From positions 71,682,811 through 71,746,810 of the forward strand of contig JAAALK010000288.1 of assembly GCA_019279435.1 (NCBI GenBank): 64,000 bases of DNA. Direction: 5' to 3'. The notes under the pieces were generated by a model, which did no database searches, was not told the DNA's origin, and worked only from the letters and a program-made list of their open reading frames with translations. Positions within the stretch are counted from its first letter, which is position 1; every line of letters begins with the position of its first letter. Position numbers and translations under genes: made by a program. This document shows positions 22,347-32,109 of this stretch, piece by piece. This DNA is from Zizania palustris (lineage: Eukaryota > Streptophyta > Magnoliopsida > Poales > Poaceae).

Positions 22347-23454
22347 CTAGTTGGCTGCTGCGCCTTGGGGCTGCTTGGGGTGGGGACACTGGTGCGAATA
22401 GTGCCCTTCCTTCCGGCAGTTGAAGCAGACGATCGGCCTCCCTTGGCGATCCTTCAAGATCGGGGCCTTGGTGGCTGGCGTCGGCTGAGCGGCCAGAGTT
22501 GGTGGAGCGGGGCGAGGATGACCGGCGGTGGATCCACCGGCGGCGTGAGGTGGCCTGTAGGCGGGCCGAGGATGGTAGGTGGGCGCTGGTGGCGGAGGGA
22601 CGAAGCGGGGCCTCTGAGAGTTCGCATGCTGATGCTTGAAGGCGATCATCTTCCTCTTCTTGAGGTCCATCTTGTTTTGCTCAGTCTCTTGGATGAGCGC
22701 TTTGTTGACTAGCCGTTGGAAGTCGGCGTAGTCGGTGGCGACGAGCTGGATGGACAGCTCATCCTTGAGTCCCCAGAGGAACTTGGCCTGGCGGAGGGCG
22801 TCAGTTCGCACCTCTTCCGGTGCGTAGAGGGCGAGGCGGTTGAACTCATGGAGGTACTCCATGACGGTCCGGCTGCCCTGCTGCAGGTCGCGGAACTCCT
22901 GCTGCTTTACCGCGATGACACCGGCGGGGACGTGGGCGGCGCGAAAGGCGATGGTGAACTCCGCCCATGTCACCACGTGGTCCTCAGGCTGGGACTCACG
23001 GTAGTTGTCCCACCATTCGGCGGCGGGACCTTGGAGCTGATGAGTGGCGAAGGCCACTCGCTCCCAGGTCGATGTAGGGGAGGAGATCCAGTTTCTTTCC
23101 AATGGTGCGGAGCCAATCTCCGGCCCCCATTGGGTTGGTGGTGCTCGAGAAGATAGGGGGACACACACACAGGAACTCCGAAAGTTGGGGAGCGGGTGCG
23201 GGTGCTGGCGCGCGAGGGGCGGTTTCCCCATTCTGCAGACGGTCCAACTGAGCTTGTTGGTGCTGCATCTGGGTGAGGAGGGCGGTGATCAGCTGGTTCT
23301 GATTCGCCATCATCTCCGCCAAGGTAGGATGGTTGGCGGAGGGCGACCCAGACTGACGTGGGCCAGTTGCACCCCAGTTGGGTACAACACCCTCGGGTGC
23401 GTCGCGGCTTCCTCCTTCTCCGTTGTTGGAGCCGGTGTTCTGGTGGTCGGCCAT
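22347..23454 (-). pseudogene. gag: Tekay gag
   Basis: The minus-strand ATG at 23454 begins MADHQNTGSNNGEGGSRDAP, with a Q-rich stretch (QLITALLTQMQHQQAQLDRL) and DWLRTIGKKLDLL. A frameshift near 23080 moves to the frame carrying FATHQLQGPAAEWWDNY, TWAEFTIAFRAAHVP and QGSRTVMEYLHEFNRLA, the retrotransposon capsid region. Near the end is the CCHC knuckle CFNCRKEGHYSHQCP. It ends at TAG 22349-22347. One frameshift is the only clear defect, so gag is less degraded than pol. Confidence 0.92.
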
Positions 23455-23643
23455 TTTCTGACTATATCATGATATAAAGTAAAAAGATGATGACGATACA
23501 ATTAAGGAAAATAGCTTATAAAGCTCATGCATAGAAACAAGGTGGTAAAATTATTCATTACACTCAAGCTCTTATTCTATCTACAACACAACTCGTTGTA
23601 GATAGCACCACATACAAGAATTATTTTATTAAAATAGCGGCAT

Positions 23644-24433
23644 CTAGCGCTTACTCGCCACCGGAGGCGGTCTCTGTGCTCTCGGAACCACGAGTACGTG
23701 GCTCCCGAGGGATGGTGGGCTCGAGAAAGTTCTCGATAATCGGATCGGAGACGAGGCCGGGCGTGGTGCAGGGGCGCTGGCGGTGGATGGCCCGGTGGTG
23801 GAGGGGTGTGGCGGGATCCTCATGGGGCGAGGGGCGGGATCACGGATGGGCTTCCTCTTCCTCGGGAGGAGGGGAACCATCTCCGCGATATCCTTCTGCA
23901 GCTGCATGATCTTGCGCCTGCAGCTCGCCATTCTGCTGGATCAAGTTCTTCGTCTCCTCACGAAGAAACTCAACCGCCTCATGGTGCTCATCGGCGTCGA
24001 GCACCACCTCAGTATGGAGGTCGTCCATAGCCTGTAGAAGACGCGACTACCGGGCCATGACCGGATCACGCACAGAGTGAACTCCGAGGTAGATGCTACG
24101 GTAGGCGCCAGGAGTGCGCTTCGGCACAAGCCGGAAGGACGAGTTCTGAAGACGATCATCATAGATCATCCTCAACTCCATGAGGGCCTAGAGGGCGACT
24201 TGTTGGCACACGACGTCGAAAGTCGGGCCCCCAAGTGCGGTGGTGAAAGGCGGCAGATGCTCTCCGGAGCCAGGGACGGTGAGGGAGACTTCATAAGGCC
24301 CGGCAAACTCCTCCAAGTACACCCCTTAGAATTCGGGCTCGAAGAGGAACCCGAGGAATGTGAGCATCATGCGGAGCTCCCGGACGAAGCCCTCAAAGTG
24401 GCGGCAGTAGCTGTGGACTTGGTAGACAGGCAT
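23644..24433 (-). pseudogene. Decayed extra frame upstream of Tekay gag (orf0-like)
   Basis: From an ATG at 24433-24431 one minus-strand frame reads about 200 codons with only three stops (after FLFEPEF, after VVCQQVAL and after RDPVMAR). It includes VYQVHSYCRHFEGFVRELRM near its start and a probable coiled coil (LREETKNLIQQNGELQAQ) near codons 150-170. A one-base shift near 23920 leads into a second frame (IMQLQKDIAEMVPLLPRKRK) with a proline/serine-rich tail, ending VASKR-stop at 23644. Total length would be about 263 codons. An extra orf0 upstream of gag has been described in rice RIRE3/RIRE8-type elements (from memory). The function is not known. Confidence 0.6.
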
Positions 24434-24557
24434 CTACAAAACAGCAAGTTGAAGAAAAGTGAGGGGAGGAACAAAGTTTAAAATGTAGGTTTTCGAGAAA
24501 TAATTTTCTGCAGCTACTCGCTAGGCGGGTCTGTTTGGCTTCCTATAGTCAAGTCAG

Positions 24558-24569
24558 GCTCTGATACCA
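24558..24569 (-). other. Primer binding site of the Tekay element
   Basis: The minus strand reads TGGTATCAGAGC, the complement of the initiator-methionine tRNA 3' end, 3 nt after the LTR terminus at 24573. It confirms element orientation and marks the 24573-26919 copy as the 5' LTR. Confidence 0.9.
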
Positions 24570-24572
24570 TCT

Positions 24573-26919
24573 TGTTGCGCCCCGATTTACCGAAATCAAA
24601 ACATTATTGAATTTCCATAGAAAAACAATAATACAAGAGGTTCATCATGCGACAATCGTACATACGACAGTATTCATGGTACGTAGACCATATTTATTAC
24701 ATCAGAGTTTTAATAAAACAATAATAAAGATAATTAAAATGCATGACGAACGCCTTCTTCAGGATCTTTGCTTGACTGGGTCGCTACTCCAGACCATCTT
24801 CATAGTAGGCATCCTCTGTGGTGTTCAACGGGTATGAGTACAAAAAGTACTCAACAAGCCACCGCAAATGAACGTAATAATGCACGGTAATAAACAAGGA
24901 AGGGTAATGGCTAACAGTGCGGAAAAGTACATTTTTATTCATTGCATTTAGGGTAGTCAAATTTAATTATGCGGAAAAGTAAATATGAACATCAATAACA
25001 TCATCTAACTCGAGGATTACGTTTTACCTCCTCGCACAACAGTCCTTACATGTCAAACCATCATGCACAGACATATTCAAAGTAATCTAACTGTGGGATG
25101 TCACGCAACCCGCCCTTGACCGTGGGCTCGACTTTTCGAAAAGATTTAAGACTCTGATCAGAGATGTACTACTGTACCCACAAGGCACGCACTCATCCCA
25201 AACGAGATGACCCATACCACGGGAACTCGTGCCAAAACCTCGACATGAAATGCTCCAAGCGATAACCATCCGCTCTAGGTTTCGCCGGTGCGCCGGGCCG
25301 CATCCCGGCTAACGTCGCACCCCCTTTTGCGCCACATTGGTACAAGCCACCCACAGGTGCTGCTTGACCCATCTCCAAATGGTGGCCTCGGTTTGGAACA
25401 CTCCATACCTTAGTTAGGACTTACCCATTAGACTTGTGGTTAGTATGGAAGTGTATTGCAATGGATCCCATAGACCGGTCCTTATAGTGCCCCGGGTGCT
25501 ACCGACCAATGCCCTAGCTTGCACCCGAAACCCACCGTGCATACACTCACAACCATAACTCATCACCGACAGAATTCCAAGGATAAGAAGTAACGGGGAT
25601 CATATAGTAGAACCATTTTGCTACGACTCATTTTTTATCCTATAGCGATCGTGTCAATACATTGGACACTAGCTAATATCATTAATCATATGGTGACAAG
25701 GAGGTTAGGCGAGATAGCATGGCTTGGGTTGCACATCAAGGTCGGGGGATCCTAAATAAATATATTGTAAGGGTTTCATTTGACTAATGCATGTATAACC
25801 TATGTGTTTTAGCGATAGTTTAATAAAACATGGGTTCAATATGCTCAAACGATTGGTTTGGTGACTTGCCTTGTTTAGCGAAAGGGGAGGGAGGAACTTC
25901 CGGGTAATATTCTGGCTCCTCGGCGGCGTCGTAGTCTTTCCAATATAAATGAAGTAAAATAAAATAAATACAACATTCGATTTAAACAATATGAAATCAC
26001 ACAACAAGCACATAGGTTTAATCTGGTTTAATTTAAAGGAAATCAAGTTGTTAAGTTCCTGAAATTCATTTTATAAATAATTTTAAAAGAAATTAAAATG
26101 AAGTGTTGTTCTTTGAAAAAGAGTTTTAAATGTGAGTAACCTCATTTTAAACATTCTAATCAATTTAAAATGAAAGGTTCATGGGCAATGTAGTGGTTTC
26201 CAGTATATGAACAGAAAGAAAATAACTACGAACTTTAATGAAATTTAAATAATTGAAATTACATTTTTGCCCTAGGGTATTTGAATACCTATTTAAATAA
26301 ACATGAAAATTTCAATGTAAACATATGGTTTTTATGGAATGAATATGTAGAGAATAATATTATAAATTTTCTAAAATTGAAATTGCAATTTTTAGAGTTC
26401 AAATGCGCCAGATATGAATTTTACAAGTTTTAAACAGTTTCTAGAATTTATTTTTAAATTTAAATCCCCTCGGGTCCACGGTGAGCCAGGCCCACGGTGA
26501 ACCCGCGCACTGTGCGCGTGGTCCGGCCCAATCTGGACCGTTGGATCCAGATCCAACGCGCGAGGGCGAGGCGGGATGGTTAAGTGATAACAGACGGCCA
26601 CGATTAAAACGAGCGAATGGGTACCACGTGGATGCACGAGATCGAGTGCGGGTTTTAAATGGAAATGAACGCGCGAGATTAAAACATACCGCTTTGACCA
26701 GATCCGACGGTGCGGATTAGATCGCGCACGTGGTGCAACTAGCGCCGCTCGATCACGATCGTGCGGTCGGGATTGAATCCGACATGGCACGGGTACTCGA
26801 CCCGTGCCGGTCATCTTCTCCGACGACGACGAGCGGGCCAGGGGCCATGGCGAGCGACGGCGGCCCTAGCTAAGCCTAGAAATGGAAAGAGGATGCTACG
26901 GCGGTCGACGGTACCTTTC
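24573..26919 (-). repeat. Tekay 5' LTR, lacking its first ~1 kb
   Basis: It parallels 17856-20203 along its whole length and breaks at GGTACCTT near 26917. The remaining LTR start, found in the other copy to 20935 and in the solo LTR, is missing, so the TSD on this side is lost. Sequence after the break does not match the Tekay LTR or the Tat host. Confidence 0.85.
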
Positions 26920-27126
26920 TCTTGGTCAGGACAGGTTCATTTCTTGCAATTGTACACCATCCTCCACTTGGTTCATCACCTGTAGGCCGGTGACCTCACT
27001 GCGGCGTGGTAAGAACACTTGCAAGCGTGGGTAAGGCGCTTGACGGATTACTTCCACCACACACCCACCACCCCACCTAGCTGTTTACATAAGGATTATT
27101 CTTTGTTGTTTTGTCTTTTCACTAAC
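26920..27126 (+). other. Unassigned joint between Tekay and CRM-type sequence
   Basis: About 200 bp match neither the Tekay LTR, the Tat unit nor a recognisable gag. It may be CRM-type leader or gag DNA too diverged to read, or filler from a deletion repair. Confidence 0.4.
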
Positions 27127-27702
27127 ATGGCAGCACTTATTGTACAACGTGACTTGAGCACCCACATGGAGCAGGACGATCGGGCACAACGGAATAATCT
27201 GTTTCAGACCTTCTTCCTCGTCAATAACCGTCGTGTACGTGTCATCATCGACAGCGGTAGTTGCAACAATTTGGTGAGCCTCGACATGGTAACTAAGCTT
27301 CAACTTCCCACACGTGCACATCCACACCCTTACCACGTGCAATGGTTCAACAATAGCGGTAAGGTCGAGGTAACACAAACTGCTCACATCGAATTTTCCA
27401 TTGGTACATACTTCGGAGTTGCTGATTTTGATGTAGTACCAATGCAAGCATGTTCTCTGTTACTTGGTAGACCTTGGGTGTATGATACTGATGCTACACA
27501 CCATGGTAGGAGCAATAAGTACTCATTTATGTATAAAGGAAAAAAAGTTACATTGCTTCCTATGACTCCTGCTGAAATTGTGAAATTTGAACAAGAAAAA
27601 CGTGCTAGGGACGAACAAAAGAGCAAACAACTTTCTGAAAATCAGCAAGTAGCTAAAACACTTTCGAGGCAACAAAAAGACAAAGTTGTTTCTCCTTCCT
27701 GA
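27127..27702 (+). pseudogene. pol: CRM-type aspartic protease and linker
   Basis: The ATG at 27127 begins MAALIVQRDL. The retropepsin motif is VIIDSGSCNNLVS at about residues 40-52, followed by the second conserved block LLLGRPWVYDTDATH. The linker GKKVTLLPMTPAEI and a lysine/glutamine-rich stretch end at a stop at 27700-27702. The next in-frame part (QVINLKG) leads into the junction where RT has been lost. Gag is missing upstream. Confidence 0.88.
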
Positions 27703-27732
27703 TCACAAGTTATTAATCTGAAAGGACGTGTC

Positions 27733-28795
27733 ATGCATGCAACTAAAACTAACCTTGCAGTACGTAGTTTTCTTGGTCTTGCAGGTTTCTACCGGCGTTT
27801 TGTGAAAGATTTCGGCACCATAGCCGGTCCTTTACCTGAGTTGACCAAGAAGGGAGTTACTTCTACTTGGGAGCCAGCACAAGAACAAGCTCTTGCCACA
27901 CTCAAGGATCGCCTTACACGTGCACCTCTACTTCAGCTACCCGACTTCAGTAAGCCTGTTGAGTTAGAATGTGATGCTAGTGGTGTTGGAATAGGAGGTG
28001 TGCTGCTACAAGGAGGTAAACCCGTGACCTATTCTAGTGAGAAATTGCATGGTCCACAGTTGAATTATTCTACCTATGATAAGGAATTATATGCCTTAGT
28101 GCGTGTGCTTGAAACTTGGCAACATTACCTTTTGCCTAAGGAGTTTATTATACATTCTGATCATGACGCACTCAAATATTTGAGAGGGCAAGCTAAACTG
28201 AATCGTAGACATGTTAAATGGGTTGAATTTATTGAATCTTTCCCATACATTGTGAAATACAAGAATGGCAAAGAAAATGTGGTTGCTGATGCATTGTCTC
28301 GTAGGATTGTTCTTTTATCTCAACTTGATATTAACGTTCCAGATTTGGAAAGTTTGAAAGATTTGTATGTTGTAGATAAAGAATTTGCTGAACCATTCAC
28401 TAAATGTAATGATGGGAAAGGTTGGAAAAGATTTCATGTTTATGACGGGTTCTTGTTCCATGCTAACAAGCTATGTGTTCCAGATTCATCCGTACGTTTG
28501 CTGTTGTTGCAGGAATCACATGGCGGTGGATTAATGGAACATTTTGGGAGAGAAAAGATTTTGGCCCTGCTGTCCAATAATTTTTATTGGCTAAAGATGC
28601 GGAGAGATGTTGAACGATTTGTGCAGCGTTGTGCCACATACCATAAAGCTAAGTCCAAACTTAACCCGTACGGTTTGTATACTCCACTTCCTGTTTCTAT
28701 TGCACCTTGGGAAGATATTAGCATGGACTTTATTGTGGGATTGCCTAGGACAAAGAGGGGGAGAGACTCCATATTTGTAAGAGTAGATAGGTTTT
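27733..28795 (+). pseudogene. pol: CRM-type RNase H and integrase N-terminal half
   Basis: The frame enters at RSFLGLAGFYRRFVKDF, the RT connection region, with no catalytic RT before it. RNase H follows: LECDASGVGIGGVLLQ, YDKELYALVR, IHSDHDALKYL, ENVVADALSRR. The integrase zinc module has HGGGLMEHFG, then RCATYHKAKS, where the second cysteine of the usual CxxC is tyrosine. The core starts PWEDISMDFIVGLPRTKRG. At 28788-28795 the frame passes into an LTR fragment and runs on to a stop near 28968 without pol similarity. Confidence 0.9.
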
Positions 28796-29142
28796 GCTTT
28801 TTTGCATCTACACTTGTGTGTTTAGATCCCGCCTCTTGCACTGGACCGATTGGCTGCTGCATTGGCGTTTGTGAAACCTCACCTTATCATCGTTTGTCTG
28901 TGATTTGGCATTCGACTTGTATCCTTCCTGTTCTTGCTTGTGTTCTTGGGTTCGCTTGCAGGAATTAGCCTTCGTGGCGAGGTCAATCGCGTCCTGCGTG
29001 GTTGATAACCAACGGAGATAGTGGTGTAACGATTGCAAGGTTTTGATCCGCCGGACCGGAGCCTTGGATCGCCAACGTCAAGATTCTCCACCAACCCAAG
29101 TTATCCTTTACCTAGCGGAAGATCGGGACCAATCCCCCATCA
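28788..29142 (+). repeat. CRM LTR 3'-end fragment inserted within the integrase gene
   Basis: The 355-bp segment matches 30499-30854, the last part of the element's own LTR, including the CCCCCATCA end, with only scattered differences. It is followed by a primer-site-like sequence at 29145-29158. It is bounded by two 95-bp copies of integrase DNA (28701-28795 and 29156-29250), 94 of 95 identical. Confidence 0.9.
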
Positions 29143-29144
29143 GT

Positions 29145-29158
29145 TGGTATCATAGTGC
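29145..29158 (+). other. Displaced primer binding site of the CRM-type element
   Basis: TGGTATCATAGTGC follows the LTR end by 2 nt. It differs from the initiator-methionine tRNA site TGGTATCAGAGC at the ninth base. Its last bases merge into the second integrase copy (TGCACCTTGG). Confidence 0.7.
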
Positions 29159-30152
29159 ACCTTGGGAAGATATTAGCATGGACTTTAGTGTGGGATTGCC
29201 TAGGACAAAGAGGGGGAGAGACTCCATATTTGTAAGAGTAGATAGGTTTTCTAAAATGGCACACTTTATTCCCTGTCACAAGACCAACGATGCTTCACAT
29301 ATTGCTGATTTATTTTTCAGGGAAATTGTGAGATTGCACGGGATGCCTAGAACCATTGTTTCAGATCGTGATGTGAAGTTTATGAGTTATTTTTGGAAGA
29401 CAATGTGGGCCAAGCTTGGCACAAAATTGCTATTTTCAACAACTTGTCACCCGCAAACTGAAGGTCAAACAGAGGTGGTAAACCGTACACTCTCAATCAC
29501 ACCACTTGATTTGTTGCCACTTCCTTTTCAAGAGAGAGCAAACATGGAGGCAACAGAGCGTGCAGAGTTTGTGAAAGCTATGCATCTGAAGACCAAGAAA
29601 GTTATAGAAAAGAAGGCACACTATTTTGCTCAAAAGACAAATAAAGGAAGAAAGAAGATGTTTTTCAAACCAGGAGATCTTGTTTGGTTGCACTTGCGCA
29701 AGGATCGTTTTCCTGATTTGAGAAAGTCTAAATTGATGCCCCGGGCTGATGGTCCTTTCCGTGTGCTTGAGAAGATAAATGATAATGCATATAAACTTGA
29801 GTTGCCTGCAGCTTTTTGGGTTAGTCACACATTTAACATTTCAGATTTAAAGCCCTATTTGGGAAATGACGATGAGCTTGAGTCGAGGACGACTCCAATT
29901 CAAGAGGGGGAGGATGATGAGGACATCACTTCACATGATACACACATGGAGCCTCCACCTACAATTCAACTACAAGGACCAATCACACACGCCCGTGCCC
30001 GTCGCTTGAACCATGAGGTTAATTCTTTCCTTAGCAACTATGGTAATATTTGTTTGGATGGGATGCTAATGAATACTAGTGATATTTTGTTGCTTAGGAA
30101 CATTGGAGATGGAATGGAAGAGTTGGAGTTGAAGACGGAATCGCACGGATGA
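29156..30152 (+). pseudogene. pol: CRM-type integrase core and C-terminus, reading into the LTR
   Basis: The second copy of PWEDISMDF restarts the core. DRFSKMAHFIPCHKTND, VSDRDVKFMSYFWKTMW and HPQTEGQTEVVNRTL give the catalytic landmarks. An in-frame gap of some tens of codons appears after VNRTLS compared with the usual family length. The GPY/F-like block SKLMPRADGPFRVLEKI and SDLKPYLG follow. The frame crosses the polypurine tract (29901-29914) and the LTR start and ends at 30150-30152, adding about 79 LTR-encoded residues. The whole 29043-30152 frame is open, although its first 38 codons are LTR/PBS sequence. Confidence 0.9.
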
Positions 30153-30854
30153 TTTGAAGTCAAGAATTTGCTGGTTCGGACTACATCAACCACCCTGCAC
30201 CAAAATGGGCATAACTTCCTCATACGAAGTCTGATTGGCACGTTCTTTGACTTTTTGGAAAGCTGAGGAGAAGACGGATCGTTTGCCGTTGGTTTCATCT
30301 CATTTGGAGTCTCGAGTCATTCTGTGTGATTGAAATAGTCCTGCGTGATAGAACTAGGCCATGTTGGCCCATAGTCCAAGTCTGTACGCCTTCTAGCCCA
30401 CAGTCTGAGTCTGTTCACCTTCTAGCCCATAGTCTGAGTCTGTTCACCTTCCACAGGCTGCCCACACCCTATATATTCATTCCAGCCACCTTTAGGGTTA
30501 GGTTTTGCTTTGTTTGCATCTACACTTGTGTGTTTAGATCCCGCCTCTTGCACCGGACCGATTGGCTGCTGCATTGGCGTTTGTGAAACCTCACCTTATC
30601 ATCGTTTGTCTGTGATTTGGCATTCGACTTGTATCCTTCCTGTTCTTGCTTGTGTTCTTGGGTTCGCTTGTAGGAATTAGCCTTCGTGGCGAGGTCAATC
30701 GCGTCCTGCGTGGTTGATAACCAACGGAGACGGTGGTGTAACGATTGCAAGGTTTTGATCCACCGGACCGGAGCCTTGGATCGCCAACGTCGAGATTCTC
30801 CACCAACCCAAGTTATCCTTTACCTAGCGGAAGATCGGGACCAATCCCCCATCA
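29915..30854 (+). repeat. CRM-type 3' LTR, 940 bp
   Basis: It starts TGATGAGGACATC right after the purine tract AAGAGGGGGAGGA and ends CCCCCATCA, giving TGATG/CATCA inverted ends. The end is confirmed by the internal copy, which is followed by a primer site. The first ~240 bp are open in frame with integrase. Confidence 0.85.
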
Positions 30855-31183
30855 TCTCCGGTCCTTGGCGAAGGAATAGCTTCTTTTCCCGGTTTGCGGA
30901 TCACAATCTCCGAACAAATCTTCCCTTCTATTGCTGCTGCGAGTGATTCCCTCTTGCTGGTTGAATGTCCCAGTTGGTAAGATTGGTCTGCATACTTCGT
31001 CGACGCTGGAAGGAGATCATGAGGACCAACATCTTCGAGATTTCTTCCTGGCGCCGCCACTGGTGCTGCTACCGTTGTTGCCGGAGTTGCCGTCGATGAA
31101 GCTGCTGCTGCCGATGCAGCCGCAGTCTGCTGCCGAGCAAGGGCTGAAGCCGCCCTAGGGACCTTAAAACTGGTCTTCGCCAT
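30855..31183 (-). pseudogene. Tat antisense frame (unit 2), truncated by the CRM-type LTR
   Basis: The minus-strand ATG at 31183 begins MAKTSFKVPRAASALARQ. The frame stays open through an alanine-rich stretch, APGRNLEDVGPHDLLPAS, KRESLAAAIEGKICSEIV and KPGKEAIPSPRTG, then enters the CRM LTR at 30854. It is better preserved than unit 1, where a base change shifts the frame. A TATA box lies 95 nt upstream at 31285-31278. The product is unknown. Confidence 0.65.
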
Positions 31184-31277
31184 GGACTTGCTCTGGTTGC
31201 TCAAGGAGAAAGATGGGGATTACGGTCTGTTTGCACTAAAGCGGTGAGAAGAGTATTCAAGAAGGGGTTGGGCCCTC

Positions 31278-31285
31278 TATTTATA
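31278..31285 (-). promoter_or_regulatory. TATA box for the antisense frame (unit 2)
   Basis: TATAAATA on the minus strand, 95 nt before the ATG at 31183. It has the same sequence and spacing as in unit 1. Confidence 0.6.
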
Positions 31286-31613
31286 GCCCAGGCCACGATT
31301 TTTTACCGTTTGTATCTGCCGTTTCGCATTCTTAACCATTATCTTTTTTGCGGAGTTGACGCATCACGTAACTTCCGTTAGAAGAAAAGAGCCAACGACT
31401 ATTTCTTCTAAGCCTAAAAAAGCTTTTGGGCTCCTCAAGTTAATTCTAAGATAGTTCGAACGTAACTTTCTTAGAAGTTGATTCGAAGTTTTATATTTTC
31501 ACGTATTTCGGAGGTTGATTAAATCTGTTAACCCCTGTGCATGATTATTTTTCTTGCGTATACTGCTCTCCTAACGTTACAGATCTAGCGGAGAAGCGTA
31601 TTCGAGGGGCTAC

Positions 31614-32109
31614 TATTGGGGGAAAATACTTCATCTTCGGGGTAATTCCTATAACAAGACAAAGGCAGGTGATTGGATCAAAGGTTTCCAGCATCTAACT
31701 CCGGAAGTACATTGGATCAACTTCGAAGTATGGAGGCGAACTCTAGTTCGGAGTATATCTTCGAACTTGGACTCTTCCGAGAACTTTCTTGCCAGCTAGG
31801 ATGGAAGACTTATCTTCTTACTCATTAGATTAGTCTTTTACCATTTTAGCCCTATTAAGGGTACCGACTAGTTTCAACTATGTCGGTTGTAACAGAGGGG
31901 TAAAAGGGTCTTTTCCTTAATGCTTGGGCCTATAAATACCCCCCGTTTTACCATGTTATGAGGATCGGAAACTAAATTATTCAATACACATCTTCGAACT
32001 GTTTTGAGCTATTATCCTGTCGGAGGCTTGAAATAGTTTACTTCGCAAACACTTCGTTTGTTAGTTTCTAATCTCTAGAAACCTGTTAGCGTAATATTTT
32101 ACGCCAACA
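31614..32109 (+). repeat. Tat LTR c, 496 bp
   Basis: It starts TATTGGGGGA (the usual TG mutated to TA) and ends ACGCCAACA, with a TATA box at 31931-31938. It is the right outer LTR and is followed by the second copy of the TATCC duplication. Confidence 0.93.

Larger units (their letters stand above)
17856..26919 (-). mobile_element. Tekay/Del-type chromovirus, internally deleted, minus strand
   Basis: It starts at TGTTGCGCCCC (17856), with a matching copy of that terminus at 24573. Order on the minus strand is truncated 5' LTR (26919-24573), tRNA-Met primer site, upstream frame, gag, protease, RT, then an abrupt join to the 3' LTR (20935-17856). RNase H, integrase, chromodomain, polypurine tract and about 0.3 kb of 3' LTR start are gone. 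LTRs of about 3 kb and the gag/pol sequence suggest Tekay/Del (inference). The solo LTR at 44147-47293 belongs to the same family. No TSD can be tested, as the far end is truncated. Confidence 0.85.
27127..30854 (+). mobile_element. CRM-type chromovirus, 5'-truncated, RT-less, rearranged
   Basis: Order is protease, RNase H, integrase (interrupted by an LTR-PBS fragment), then an LTR at 29915-30854. The integrase C-terminus (SKLMPRADGPFRVLEKINDN, FNISDLKPYLG, then QEGEDDEDI), a frame that continues into the LTR and a TGATGAGG...CATCA LTR are features I know from CRM elements. The 5' LTR, gag and RT are absent. After 30854 the Tat antisense-frame sequence resumes, so the element sits in Tat unit 2. 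Confidence 0.8.
8966..32109 (+). mobile_element. Tat-lineage tandem array: LTR-internal-LTR-internal-LTR
   Basis: Three LTRs of exactly 496 bp each lie in the same orientation at 8966, 12984 and 31614. The outermost pair is flanked by a perfect 5-bp TSD TATCC (8961-8965 and 32110-32114), while the middle LTR has internal sequence on both sides. This is the expected product of recombination between copies, or of unequal exchange, after a single insertion. Unit 1 (9462-12983) has large deletions. Unit 2 (13480-31613) holds a Tekay-type and a CRM-type element. Lineage is called from tandem RNase H domains, the TGGCGCCGTCTGTGGGG primer site and the antisense frame near the 3' LTR. Confidence 0.88.

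Noticed and set aside
24558..24569. GCTCTGATACCA resembling a tRNA end; also at 41750-41761
   Set aside because: They are retrotransposon primer binding sites next to LTRs; no cloverleaf surrounds them.
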